Of a stretch of DNA of 35,582 bases, positions 1 to 8,937 are shown in pieces. The DNA lies in contig CAJJBP010000026.1 of assembly GCA_905182425.1 (NCBI GenBank), positions 1 to 35,582 of the forward strand. Direction: 5' to 3'. The notes under the pieces were generated by a model. It was not told the DNA's origin. It made no database searches and saw only the letters and a list, made by a program, of their open reading frames with translations. The translations under genes and the position numbers were made by a program. Origin of the DNA: an uncultured Planktomarina sp. GTDB taxonomy: Bacteria; Pseudomonadota; Alphaproteobacteria; Rhodobacterales; Rhodobacteraceae. Numbering within the stretch: position 1 is the first letter of the stretch; every line of letters starts with the position of its first letter.

Positions 1-1082
1 TAGGGGTCTTGAAACACCACCTGCATCTTACGGCGAACTGGCAAATTAACAGATTTTTTTGTGAAGACCGGCTGCCCATCAAGCAGTATCTGGCCGCCCT
101 GAACTTCTTCAAGACCCAATATAGCGCGGGTCAAAGTTGATTTTCCACAACCACTTTCACCTACCAATCCAACCCGTTCTCCATGAGATATAGTGAAACT
201 AACTCCATTCAAAGCCTGAAAAGTTGAGCGTAATCCAAAGACTTTAACCCTCGGTAAATTATATTTGCGTGTCACAGATTCAACAGACAAAAGAGGTGGC
301 GATGGTATGTACTCTGGCAAGATAACCTGATGTTTCGAAGCATTAAATAAAGATTTTGTGTACGGGTGGCGCATATTATGTAGAAGATCATAAGTTGCTG
401 CCGCCTCAACGATATGCCCACTCTGCATTACCACAATCTTATCAGCTATTTCGGCGACAACGGCCAAATCATGTGTAATAATCAAGAGCCCCATATCAAA
501 TTCAATCACTAAATCTTTTAAAAGCTCAAGAATGGTTGCTTGCGTGGTCACATCTAGCGCAGTTGTTGGTTCATCTGCGATCAATAGCTTTGGTCGCAAT
601 GCAATCGCCATAGCGATTACAACTCGTTGTCTCTGACCACCAGACAACTCATGCGGATAACGAGATGGATCAACGTTTAGACCGACACGGCGCAACATAG
701 CTTTTGCCTGTATATTGGCATTATGCTTCGAAGATTTTTTATGAATGGTGATTGTTTCTGCAACCTGATCACCAATAGTCTGAACCGGGTTTAACGCAGT
801 CATAGGCTCTTGAAAAACCATTCCCATCAAACGCCCACGCATGCTGCAAAGGTCACTCTCTGACGTGCCTAAAATATTAGTATGCTCTAAAAAAATATGA
901 CCATCAGTCACCGACCCACGCGGCAAAAGCCCCAATACGGCCAAAGCGGTCATAGACTTCCCTGATCCGCTCTCACCAGTGATCGCCATAATTTCACCAG
1001 GACGCATTTCAATGGAAACATCGTGAAGAATTTTTGTGTCACCAATTGAAAGCGAGAGATGCTCAATGCTCAGAAGGTTCAT
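1..1082 (-). CDS. Peptide/opine ABC transporter, fused double ATPase (C-terminus outside window)
   Basis: ATPase that powers a DppBC-type importer, on the cytoplasmic face. Reading leftward from ATG at 1082, the frame is open to the window edge (about 360 codons). The first nucleotide-binding domain has Walker A GESGSGKS at residues 36-43 and an LSGGQR signature (plus-strand positions about 629-650). A linker follows, then a second Walker A, GESGCGKST (near 138-165), and a Q-loop MQVVFQDP at the edge. This is the DppD-DppF fusion architecture (as in GsiA/YejF), usually about 530-560 aa, so about 180 residues lie outside. The start overlaps the permease stop by 4 bases (ATGA), indicating translational coupling. 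Substrate cannot be told from the ATPase. Confidence 0.93.
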   Translation of the reverse strand, partial: MNLLSIEHLSLSIGDTKILHDVSIEMRPGEIMAITGESGSGKSMTALAVLGLLPRGSVTDGHIFLEHTNILGTSESDLCSMRGRLMGMVFQEPMTALNPVQTIGDQVAETITIHKKSSKHNANIQAKAMLRRVGLNVDPSRYPHELSGGQRQRVVIAMAIALRPKLLIADEPTTALDVTTQATILELLKDLVIEFDMGLLIITHDLAVVAEIADKIVVMQSGHIVEAAATYDLLHNMRHPYTKSLFNASKHQVILPEYIPSPPLLSVESVTRKYNLPRVKVFGLRSTFQALNGVSFTISHGERVGLVGESGCGKSTLTRAILGLEEVQGGQILLDGQPVFTKKSVNLPVRRKMQVVFQDP

Positions 1083-1894
1083 GTTCGGTCATTCTTAATT
1101 CGAGGGTCAAAAAGATCACGAAGACCATCCCCCATCAAATTTAATCCAAGCACCATCAGCAAAATAGCAAACCCAGGGACTAGCGCCACGTGTGGCGCAA
1201 TGCTTACTAATGTTTGCGCGTCAGCAAGCATACGGCCCCAGCTTGCAGTTGGAGGTTGGGCGCCCAAACCAATATACGACAGCGAAGCCTCAGCTAATAT
1301 CCCAAGGCTAAATTGGATAGTCCCTTGAACAATCATCAAATTCATTATGTTTGGAAAAATGTGTTCTACTGAAATACGCGTCTCTGATTTTCCACATACG
1401 CGCGCAGATAACACGAAATCACGCTCCCAAAGAGGTAAGGCCGCAGCGCGCGTAAGGCGTGCAAAAACTGGAATGTTGAATATGCCAATCGCAACGATAG
1501 CATTCACCGCAGACGGCCCAAAAACTGCGGTTATCAAGATCGCAATTACCAATGAAGGAAACGCAAATATAAGATCGTTTCCCCGCATAATAAACTCGTC
1601 AAGAAAAGAACCTCGCCTTGCCGCAGAAAACAATCCCAGAGGCACACCAATCACCATACCTATACCCACAGCTAGTAACGCCACAGCAATTGATGTCCGC
1701 GCGCCCATCATGACCATAGATAAAATATCACGGCCAAAGTGGTCGGTACCCAGCCAATTATCCCAGTTAGGCGTTTTCAGCTTATTTGGAATTTGGAATG
1801 TTTCGATATCATACGGGATCCACAGCAAAGAAACACAGGCTAAAAGTGCAAAAATCAACGTAAGAAACGCACCTATGATCAATCCACGGCTCAT
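1079..1894 (-). CDS. Peptide/opine ABC transporter permease, DppC type
   Basis: Inner-membrane permease of the first ABC system, 271 aa, near family length. It has an N-terminal membrane segment (residues about 5-27), the FGTDHFGRDILS motif typical of DppC/OppC, several further hydrophobic helices, and an EAA-like cytoplasmic loop (ARVCGKSETRISVEHIFPN). The C-terminus is DLFDPRIKN, as expected for DppC. It overlaps the upstream permease and the downstream ATPase by 4 bases each, so the three form one tightly coupled unit. Family assignment is firm; substrate is unknown. Confidence 0.95.
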   Translation of the reverse strand: MSRGLIIGAFLTLIFALLACVSLLWIPYDIETFQIPNKLKTPNWDNWLGTDHFGRDILSMVMMGARTSIAVALLAVGIGMVIGVPLGLFSAARRGSFLDEFIMRGNDLIFAFPSLVIAILITAVFGPSAVNAIVAIGIFNIPVFARLTRAAALPLWERDFVLSARVCGKSETRISVEHIFPNIMNLMIVQGTIQFSLGILAEASLSYIGLGAQPPTASWGRMLADAQTLVSIAPHVALVPGFAILLMVLGLNLMGDGLRDLFDPRIKNDRT

Positions 1895-2850
1895 GATTTT
1901 CTACGCAATCTTGGATCAACAATAGCATAAGTGATATCTACCGCAAAATTAACTATGATCACCGTGAACACCAGCAACATCACCACACTTTCCACGACGA
2001 TTAGATCACGCGCAGAGATCGCTTGAAAAATTAGCCTGCCCAATCCAGGTAAAAAGAAAATTTGTTCGATTATAATGCCACCTGCGAGCAGAAATGAAAA
2101 CTGTAACCCAATGATCGTTATAACCGGGATCAAAGCATTGCGAACGGCGTGACGCCAAAGCGCTTGGCGGCGCGTCAGTCCTTTGGCACGAGCTGTGCGG
2201 ATAAAGTCTTCTGATAGCATATCGAGCAAAGATGACCGCATTATGCGCGCCAAAATCGCGGCCTGAGGCAGTGCTAATGAAATAGCTGGAAGGGTAAGAG
2301 ATTTTAAACCTTGTATAGGGTCACTCCATCCTGGAAATCCTCCAGCTGAAAACCATCTTAGATTTATAGCAAAGATCAACACCATTATCATAGCAAACCA
2401 AAAATTAGGAATAGCAACGCCCATCTGTGTTGCCCCCATTATTGTAACATCACTCACACCTCCCCGACGGCTGGCGGCTAGAATACCTGCCGGGAATGCT
2501 ATTAATGTAGAAAGAATTAATGCGTAAATAGCTAGTGGAAGGGAAACCCAAATACGATCAGCTATAAGCTCAGACACAGGGGTTTTGTAAGTCCATGAGT
2601 TCCCAAAATCTCCTTGCAACATTCCAATCACCCAGTCAAAATATCTAAGTGCCAGTGGTTGATCGAGGCCCATTTCGCTGCGTAAAGCAGCCAAAGTATC
2701 TTCACGGGCGTTTATGCCTAACATAAAAGAAGCGGGGTCGCCCGGAATTACTTCGATGACCGAAAAGATAACTAAAGACGCTACAATGAGACTGATGATC
2801 AATGAGGTCAAACGAGCAAAAGTGTAACGGATCACCTCAGATATCTCCAT
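1891..2850 (-). CDS. Peptide/opine ABC transporter permease, DppB type
   Basis: Inner-membrane permease, 319 aa. It shows the DppB hallmarks: an N-terminal helix followed by VIPGDPASFMLG, a periplasmic LGLDQPLALRYFDW segment, the EAA loop RTARAKGLTRRQALWRHAVRNA, and the C-terminal DPRLRRK. It pairs with the DppC-type gene (4-base overlap). It is separated from the binding-protein gene by 235 bases that contain a strong hairpin, so it is probably expressed at a lower level than the binding protein. Confidence 0.95.
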   Translation of the reverse strand: MEISEVIRYTFARLTSLIISLIVASLVIFSVIEVIPGDPASFMLGINAREDTLAALRSEMGLDQPLALRYFDWVIGMLQGDFGNSWTYKTPVSELIADRIWVSLPLAIYALILSTLIAFPAGILAASRRGGVSDVTIMGATQMGVAIPNFWFAMIMVLIFAINLRWFSAGGFPGWSDPIQGLKSLTLPAISLALPQAAILARIMRSSLLDMLSEDFIRTARAKGLTRRQALWRHAVRNALIPVITIIGLQFSFLLAGGIIIEQIFFLPGLGRLIFQAISARDLIVVESVVMLLVFTVIIVNFAVDITYAIVDPRLRRKS

Positions 2851-3047
2851 AAATTCTTATACTTAAATGCGAAAAACATATTTCAACTCAAGAGAATATT
2901 CTACTATTTCCTGGATAGTAAAAAAATAGTCCAGTCCTTTACGACGATCATATGATTATGTTTTGGGTTAAATATCATAAAGTTTTATGAATGTTCTAGT
3001 TTTCTAAATCAAAATTAATCTTCTGCTATATTCTTAATCGGTATAAT

Positions 3048-3079
3048 TAGCCTCGGCGGCCTACAGGCCGCCGAGGCTA
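3048..3079. terminator. Perfect 14-bp stem, 4-nt loop hairpin after the binding-protein gene
   Basis: Left arm 3048-3061, loop TACA 3062-3065, right arm 3066-3079. The arms are exact reverse complements and G+C-rich. The hairpin begins 6 bases past the binding-protein stop codon. On the minus (transcript) strand it is not followed by a T run, so it fits an intercistronic processing or 3'-end stabilising hairpin, or a leaky attenuator, better than a full intrinsic terminator. Such elements are known to let binding-protein mRNA accumulate over permease mRNA. Confidence 0.75.
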
Positions 3080-3085
3080 GCATTT

Positions 3086-4561
3086 TTAATCGGCCCAGCT
3101 GACGACAGTCAGGTCAACTGCAGCGGTCGGCTGGTTAACCCAAAGGCCGCGAACTCCAGCTTTAGCAACAGTTGCCACGGCAAGTTCAAATAAATAACCA
3201 TTTACGTAATCTTCTGATATTATTTTTTGCGCTTTAGCCAACAATGCTGTTCGCCCAGCTGGATCAGCAGTCGCGTTGAGCTCAACCATCAGTGCTTGGA
3301 AATCGGCATTGTCGTACTGAAAGTAATATTCTGGGTTCGCATAAATACCAATATCCATGGGCTCAGTGTGACTCACAATGGATAGGCCAAAATCTTTAGC
3401 CTTAAAGACTTCGTCTAGCCACTGAGACCATTCCAGATTACTTATTTCCGCATTAATACCAATTTGCCGTAATTGGCTTGCAATTATTTCTCCACCGCGG
3501 CGCGCATATGACGGAGGCGGTAACTTTAGCGTTGTGGTAAACCCATCAGGAAAGCCAGCTTCTGCCAAGAAAGCTTTTGCTTTCACTGGATCGTATGGTG
3601 AATTTGCAAGCAAATCTACATAATCTGGGTTGTGTGGCGCAAAGTGCGTTCCAATCGGCGTGCCATACCCAAACATCGCACCATCGATAATAGCCTGTCG
3701 GTCGATTGCATGGGCAACAGCTTTGCGTACCAAAAGGTTGTCAAATGGTGGCATTTTATTGTTAGTCGACAAAATAGTTTCGCCTTCTGTGTTGCCAACA
3801 AGCACTTGAAATCGTGAATCAGCCTCAAATTGAGGTAAATTTTCTGGGGCCGGAAAGCCAACAAAAACATCTACATCTTCCGCCATAACCGCAGCAAAAG
3901 CAGCTGTTGGATCTGAAATAAATCGGAAGGTCGCAGTTTCCAACACTGCGGGTGTTCCCCAATAATCATCATTACGCACAAGCTCTAACCGATCACCCTG
4001 AACCCAATCACTAAATTCAAAGGCCCCAGTTCCAATTGGATTTGACGCAATGTTTTCGATACTTTCAGCCGCGACAATAACAGCGTCTCCCCAAGCCATA
4101 TTAAACAAAAAGCTTCCGTTTGGTTGATCAAGTGTGACTTTTATAATCATGGGATCGATGACTGTGACATCAGTAATACCAGCAAAAAGACCTTTTTGAG
4201 CGTTAGTACTATCTTCAGAACGCGCACGGTCTAGGCTGAATTTTACATCCTCAGCATCCATAGAGGTTCCGTCATGAAACGTCACTCCGCTATTTAAATT
4301 AAAGGTATAGACCGTCCCATCACCAGAAATGTCCCAGTCTTTGGCAAGACCCGGCACAACGGCACCATCGCCGTCGAAGCGGGTAAGACCTTCGAAAACG
4401 TTTGAATATAAAACGCTGTCAATCGCTTGAGCGGCACCACCAGTTGGATCAAGGTTTGGTGGCTCCAACTGAATCGCAACGGTTATATCTGTTTGTGCCG
4501 AGGTACCACCAGCTATTAGCGCAAAAGTACTTACGGTGACCGATAACAATAATTTATGCAT
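3086..4561 (-). CDS. ABC transporter substrate-binding protein (SBP_bac_5 family)
   Basis: Periplasmic binding protein of the first ABC system, 491 aa, a normal length for cluster C solute-binding proteins (peptides, opines, nickel). Residues 1-22 form a signal peptide with likely cleavage after SA at 21-22. The mature part begins with the family pattern (VAIQLEPPNLDPT...), followed by VFEGLTRFDGDG and a FHDGTSMDAEDVKFSLDRA segment. The gene lies 21 bases downstream of the M20 amidohydrolase in the same operon, which suggests the ligand is an N-acylated or peptide-like compound hydrolysed after uptake. That link is inference. Confidence 0.95.
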   Translation of the reverse strand: MHKLLLSVTVSTFALIAGGTSAQTDITVAIQLEPPNLDPTGGAAQAIDSVLYSNVFEGLTRFDGDGAVVPGLAKDWDISGDGTVYTFNLNSGVTFHDGTSMDAEDVKFSLDRARSEDSTNAQKGLFAGITDVTVIDPMIIKVTLDQPNGSFLFNMAWGDAVIVAAESIENIASNPIGTGAFEFSDWVQGDRLELVRNDDYWGTPAVLETATFRFISDPTAAFAAVMAEDVDVFVGFPAPENLPQFEADSRFQVLVGNTEGETILSTNNKMPPFDNLLVRKAVAHAIDRQAIIDGAMFGYGTPIGTHFAPHNPDYVDLLANSPYDPVKAKAFLAEAGFPDGFTTTLKLPPPSYARRGGEIIASQLRQIGINAEISNLEWSQWLDEVFKAKDFGLSIVSHTEPMDIGIYANPEYYFQYDNADFQALMVELNATADPAGRTALLAKAQKIISEDYVNGYLFELAVATVAKAGVRGLWVNQPTAAVDLTVVSWAD

Positions 4562-4582
4562 TAGTTTTCTCCCATTTAGTAA

Positions 4583-5884
4583 TTATTTCTCCAGCAGAAT
4601 ATCTGCAAGACAGCGAGCCATAACTTGCACACTGTCCATCATGTCTTCCACACCCACGTACTCATCAGGCTTATGCGCTAGCTCAAGTATACCAGGCCCA
4701 TAAGCAACACAGTTTTTCAGTGTTCCAATTCTATCAATATGCTTTTGATCATATGTCCCAGGAGACGCCACAAACTCTGCAGGCTTTCCCATTACAATTT
4801 CAATCTGCTTCGCCACACTGGCCGCGATAGGTGCTTCGCGGTCAGTCATTGAGGGAAGGACACTATTTATTTCACGCATGTCATATTCAAAGTTAGGCCT
4901 CTCAACTTTCAGTTCATTCAAAAGACTTTCAACTTCATCCCGCACATCATCTAGAGTTTCTTCAACTAAAAACCGCCTGTCAATTACGATGCGGCAACTG
5001 TCAGGAACACAATGCGCCGGAAGCCCTGTAAAGTCATCAGCCTGTTCTGCTTGGCCTCCATGAATTGAATTTATATTCATAGTCGAAGATCGCGCTCCAT
5101 CAGGTACCACTGGCATATCAGTCCGTCTGGCCGCCATAGCAGGATAAAGTTGCGTCTCAAATTTATCAATTACCGCACCCATGTGCCTAACAGCACAATC
5201 TCCAAGAAATGGCATCGAGCCATGAGCAATCTCACCAAAGGTTTCAATTTCAGCCCACCACCCGCCTCGGTGACCTAAACAAACACGGTCCTTGTTCAAA
5301 GGTTCTGGAATAATAACATGCTGCACCCTTTTAGGGTCAAAAAAGCCTTTTTCTGCAAGATATGCCACGCCACCATAGCCTCCAGATTCTTCGTCGCCTG
5401 TCGCAGATATCTCGATCGCCCCTTGAAAGTCGGGGTTCGTATGAATGAAAGACTCAACAGCAATAATCGAAGCGGCTAAACCGCCCTTCATGTCACAGGC
5501 GCCTCTTCCATAAATCTTACCATCAACAAGTGCTCCGCCGAATGGATCCTGTGTCCAACCACTTCCGACCTCCACTACATCGATGTGACTGTTAAAATGA
5601 ACACACTCGCCAGAGCCTGTACCTTCGCGGCGTGCAACTAAATTCCAGCGTGGATATTTGTCGCTGTCTCCCGGCGTGTCATAAGCTCTAACCATTTCAG
5701 TGTTGAACCCGTGCTTTGTGAGCCTCTTGTTTAGGAACTCACAAATATCTCTGTAGTTTTCACCTGGAGGATTCAAAGTAGGAATACGAATTAGATTTTG
5801 TGTCAGCAAAATCAAATCATCGCGTCGAGTAGCAATTTCGCTTAAAAGTGGATCAAGCTTGGTATGTTGTTGTAGAGACTCCAT
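4583..5884 (-). CDS. M20 family metallo-amidohydrolase (ArgE/DapE/ACY1-like)
   Basis: Cytoplasmic di-zinc hydrolase, 433 aa, that cleaves amide bonds (deacylase or dipeptidase). The metal and catalytic residues are in place: H100 and D102 (NSHIDVV), bridging D131 (GRGACDMKGG), and the E165/E166 pair (GDEESGG). A dimerisation domain follows (about 210-330), then the C-terminal catalytic part with AHKPDEYV. There is no signal peptide. It is the first gene of the ABC operon and diverges from a PAS-LuxR regulator. The start ATG at 5884 has no clear Shine-Dalgarno sequence. The exact substrate (acyl-amino acid, dipeptide or carbamoyl compound) cannot be read from sequence. Confidence 0.92.
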   Translation of the reverse strand: MESLQQHTKLDPLLSEIATRRDDLILLTQNLIRIPTLNPPGENYRDICEFLNKRLTKHGFNTEMVRAYDTPGDSDKYPRWNLVARREGTGSGECVHFNSHIDVVEVGSGWTQDPFGGALVDGKIYGRGACDMKGGLAASIIAVESFIHTNPDFQGAIEISATGDEESGGYGGVAYLAEKGFFDPKRVQHVIIPEPLNKDRVCLGHRGGWWAEIETFGEIAHGSMPFLGDCAVRHMGAVIDKFETQLYPAMAARRTDMPVVPDGARSSTMNINSIHGGQAEQADDFTGLPAHCVPDSCRIVIDRRFLVEETLDDVRDEVESLLNELKVERPNFEYDMREINSVLPSMTDREAPIAASVAKQIEIVMGKPAEFVASPGTYDQKHIDRIGTLKNCVAYGPGILELAHKPDEYVGVEDMMDSVQVMARCLADILLEK

Positions 5885-5909
5885 CTATTGAGTATTGAAA
5901 AAAATAAAT

Positions 5910-5936
5910 ACGGTGGCAATACCGTAATAACACGGT
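5910..5936. promoter_or_regulatory. Three helically phased ACGGT/ACCGT half-sites (candidate operator)
   Basis: ACGGT occurs at 5910-5914, its reverse complement ACCGT at 5921-5925, and ACGGT again at 5932-5936. Each starts exactly 11 bases after the last, with 6-base spacers. The second and third extend to a perfect 7-bp dyad, ATACCGT (5919-5925) and ACGGTAT (5932-5938). They sit between the start of the minus-strand ABC operon (5884) and the ATG of the LuxR-type gene (5948), where an autoregulating switch would bind. The binding protein is inferred. Confidence 0.6.
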
Positions 5937-5947
5937 ATGGTTTTCAT

Positions 5948-6490
5948 ATGGTTAATTATACAAAAATAGCTTTTGACAACGCTCCAATAGGATTGGTCAT
6001 GGCAGAAAACCGAATAATAAAGTGCTGTAATTTAAAGTTTTCTACAATGTTAGGATACCGTCAAAGAGATATTCAAGGACAATCTTTTCGGATGTTTTAT
6101 GGATCAAACGAAGAGTTTGAGAGAATCCGAGACGTCGGCATAAATACTCTTAAAACTAAGGGAGAATATAGTGACGAGCGGCTTTTGCGTCATCAAAATG
6201 GCCACAGTGTTTGGTGTCGTTTTCGCGCCCATTCGTTAACCCAAAATAACCCGTTAGACCGGATTATATTGAGTTATGCTCAGATTTCTAATAATGCTCA
6301 GTCGATCAACTTAAGTAAGAGAGAGCGACAAGTTCTGGGCTTAATGAGCCAGGAAATGAGCAGCAAACAAATCGCACAAGAATTAAATTTGTCTCCCCGA
6401 ACTATTGATGACGTGAGAGCGCGATTAATAAAACGCTACAAGGTAAAGCGGTGCTCTGACTTGTTAAGTAGAATGACCGGGCTGGGTTAA
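5948..6490 (+). CDS. PAS domain-containing LuxR-family transcriptional regulator
   Basis: One-component regulator, 180 aa from ATG 5948. An N-terminal PAS sensor (FDNAPIGLVMAENR... to about residue 110) is followed by a GerE/LuxR-type HTH (LSKRERQVLGLMSQEMSSKQ ... LSPRTIDDVRARLIKRYKV). A longer reading from TTG 5888 is open, but it would leave only 3 bases to the divergent gene and would run through the phased dyad, so I prefer 5948. It probably controls the divergent M20/ABC operon, sensing the imported compound or a redox/ligand cue through PAS. There is no receiver domain or kinase partner nearby. Confidence 0.88.
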   Translation: MVNYTKIAFDNAPIGLVMAENRIIKCCNLKFSTMLGYRQRDIQGQSFRMFYGSNEEFERIRDVGINTLKTKGEYSDERLLRHQNGHSVWCRFRAHSLTQNNPLDRIILSYAQISNNAQSINLSKRERQVLGLMSQEMSSKQIAQELNLSPRTIDDVRARLIKRYKVKRCSDLLSRMTGLG

Positions 6491-6644
6491 TTTACTCTCA
6501 CCTTAGTAACGATCCATACGCACTAATCTAAATTCTCGATCGAGATTTATTAGAGCCAAAGGCGACATTGATCGTAATCAGGGCCATAAAAACAATTGGA
6601 AAGGCAGTTTTGATTATAAAAGGCTAAAAAGTAGATTTATAAGA

Positions 6645-6670
6645 AATGCCGCACCAAATGGAGCGGCATT
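6645..6670. repeat. 8-bp inverted repeat downstream of the LuxR-type gene
   Basis: AATGCCGC at 6645-6652 and GCGGCATT at 6663-6670 are perfect reverse complements around a 10-base loop that can pair further (CC/GG). It has hairpin character but no T run follows on plus. It may end the regulator transcript or be an operator for the hydrolase at 6750. The rest of 6491-6749 shows nothing else I can name. Confidence 0.4.
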
Positions 6671-6749
6671 AAGAAAATACTTTGCTTGACAATTATATTC
6701 ACCGATCGCGACACTAACAGAAAGTCATAGCCCCGAACATCGGATATTA

Positions 6750-8741
6750 ATGATGTCTAATTTGAAAGTTATTACAGAGATTCCCGATATGGCTATTATG
6801 ATGCCTGATGGCTGTCGCCTATCAGCACGTGTCTGGATGCCTCAAGACAGTATTGAAACCCCAGTGCCCGCAATTTTAGAGTTCCTGCCGTATCGTAAGC
6901 GTGATGGAACAACAGCCCGCGACAGCCTAACTCATCCATATTTTTCAAAGCGAGGATACGTCTGCGTTAGGGTAGACATGCGTGGGAACGGTGACAGTGA
7001 TGGTTTAATGGAGGATGAGTATAGCCAACAAGAGCTGGATGATGCAGTCTCAACAATTCACTGGCTAAGTGCCCAGCCCTGGTGCAATGGAGCTGTCGGA
7101 ATGATGGGTATAAGCTGGGGAGGTTTTAATGCCTTGCAAGTTGCAGCTCTGCAGCCAAGCCCACTGAAAGCGATAATCACCCTCTGCTCCACGGTAGACC
7201 GCTTCGCCGACGATATCCATTACAAAGGTGGGTGTTTACTGAACGAAAACCTCGGCTGGGGTGCCACAATGTGGGCCTATTCCTCACGCTCGCCTGATCC
7301 CGCTATAGTTGGAGAAAAATGGCGCCAAATTTGGATCGACCGGCTTACAGCACAGCAGTTTTTACCCAGTGTGTGGCTAAGACATCAAAACAGAGATGCC
7401 TATTGGCAGCACGGTTCAGTTTGTGAGAATTATGAGTCCATAACCGCAGCGACGTTAGCAATTGGGGGTTGGGGTGATGCATATAAAAATACTGTCTCAC
7501 ATCTGGTGCGGAATCTTACTGCACCAGTCAAGGGTATTGTTGGGCCGTGGGTTCATAAATACCCACATTTTGCTGTCCCTGAACCCCGGATAGGTTTTTT
7601 GCAAGAAGCACTAAGATGGTGGGATCATTGGCTTAAAGATATCGATTGTGGCATAAAAAATGATCCGGATTATACAGCCTATCTAATGCACGGCGTTCGA
7701 CCCAAAACATGGTATGATGAACGAAAGGGGCATTGGATTGTCGAAAATAATTGGCCAGAGGGATTAAAAAACCAAATATGGCATCTTCAGCGTGACGATA
7801 AACTGGGCATGGAAAGTGAACAAATTCAACGCAGCATCATATCGCCACAAATTTGCGGCCTATCAGCGGGAGAATATTGTGCAATCTGGTTAGGACCCGA
7901 AATGCCCGGCGATCAGCGTATCGACGATGCACTCTCAGCCTGTTTCACATCCACAGCCTTGCAACAGGATACTGATATAGTTGGTGCACCAACACTGAAA
8001 TTAAGCCTTAGTGCCGACCGGCCAGCAGCTCAGCTGGCTATTCGCCTTAATCATGTTCATCCAGACGGCGCATCAACACGGATTACCTATGGCGTTTTAA
8101 ATCTCGCCCATCGAAACGGCCACTCAACAGCCGACCCATTAATAAAAGACGAACTAATAAACATAACAATTACACTTGATCAAATCGCATACCGAGTACC
8201 CAAGGGGCATCACCTTCGGATTGCAATTTCTTCAAATTACTGGCCACTCTTATGGCCAATGCCAGAGGCGGCAGTGATCAATATTACCGGGGGTCAATTA
8301 GATATTCCCCTGCGCCCAAGCGGGTCAAAAGATGAGAGGTATTTTTTAGATCCAGAGTCTGACGCGCCCTGGGAAATTGAAACAATTCGTTCAGCCCAAA
8401 ACAGTAGAAAACAGATCAGTGACCAAACAACTGGTGAAGTTACTATTGAGATTATCGATGATTTTGGGAGCGCGCGGGATTGCGATCACGGCCTTGTCAG
8501 CGGTTCGGTGGCACGCGAATGGTGGACAATACATCCCGAAGATCCACTTTGCGCCAGCGCTAAAACCCATTGGACAACTGAGAACAGCCGCGATGCGTGG
8601 TCAGTGCGCACAGAAACCTATACAACTATGACCGCTGATGCCAAAAATTTTTACCTCACAGCTCGCCTCGAGGCCTATGAAGACGAGGTATTAATTTATC
8701 AGAAAGACTTAGAGGACTGTATCCCAAGGGATTTCAGATAA
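6750..8741 (+). CDS. CocE/NonD family hydrolase (peptidase S15-like)
   Basis: Serine hydrolase of 663 aa with the alpha/beta-hydrolase core of the X-Pro dipeptidyl-peptidase/cocaine esterase family and a C-terminal jelly-roll domain (about residues 370-560). The nucleophile is S122 in GISWGG. The likely acid is D243 (GGWGDAYKN) and the base H269 (GPWVHKYPH). The early YRKRDGT and DMRGNGDSDG segments are family hallmarks. There is no signal peptide, so it is probably cytoplasmic. An extra roughly 100-residue tail follows the jelly-roll domain. It is monocistronic, between two ABC operons; it may hydrolyse an acyl ester or amide imported by either. The substrate is unknown. Confidence 0.92.
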   Translation: MMSNLKVITEIPDMAIMMPDGCRLSARVWMPQDSIETPVPAILEFLPYRKRDGTTARDSLTHPYFSKRGYVCVRVDMRGNGDSDGLMEDEYSQQELDDAVSTIHWLSAQPWCNGAVGMMGISWGGFNALQVAALQPSPLKAIITLCSTVDRFADDIHYKGGCLLNENLGWGATMWAYSSRSPDPAIVGEKWRQIWIDRLTAQQFLPSVWLRHQNRDAYWQHGSVCENYESITAATLAIGGWGDAYKNTVSHLVRNLTAPVKGIVGPWVHKYPHFAVPEPRIGFLQEALRWWDHWLKDIDCGIKNDPDYTAYLMHGVRPKTWYDERKGHWIVENNWPEGLKNQIWHLQRDDKLGMESEQIQRSIISPQICGLSAGEYCAIWLGPEMPGDQRIDDALSACFTSTALQQDTDIVGAPTLKLSLSADRPAAQLAIRLNHVHPDGASTRITYGVLNLAHRNGHSTADPLIKDELINITITLDQIAYRVPKGHHLRIAISSNYWPLLWPMPEAAVINITGGQLDIPLRPSGSKDERYFLDPESDAPWEIETIRSAQNSRKQISDQTTGEVTIEIIDDFGSARDCDHGLVSGSVAREWWTIHPEDPLCASAKTHWTTENSRDAWSVRTETYTTMTADAKNFYLTARLEAYEDEVLIYQKDLEDCIPRDFR

Positions 8742-8937
8742 AGTCTTCTAAGTTATGAGATATATTATAAAAATTTCAAATACTTTAAATATCAGTTACT
8801 AATTAGGAAACCGAGGTAAGCCAAAACTAATTGAAAAGAAATTTTATAAGGAAGCAGTTTTAAAATAATTAATACGACCACCACTCAACAGGGCCTTAGT
8901 GCTAAAATGTAGTAATGAATGCTCTAATAAACAAAAT

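Noticed and set aside
5888..5947. N-terminal extension of the LuxR-type gene from TTG 5888
   Set aside because: It would leave 3 bases to the divergent gene, read through the phased dyad, and add residues outside the PAS fold; ATG 5948 is better.
8742..8937. Possible terminator in the convergent gap between the S15 hydrolase and the ABC ATPase
   Set aside because: No inverted repeat with adequate stem or T run was found by eye.
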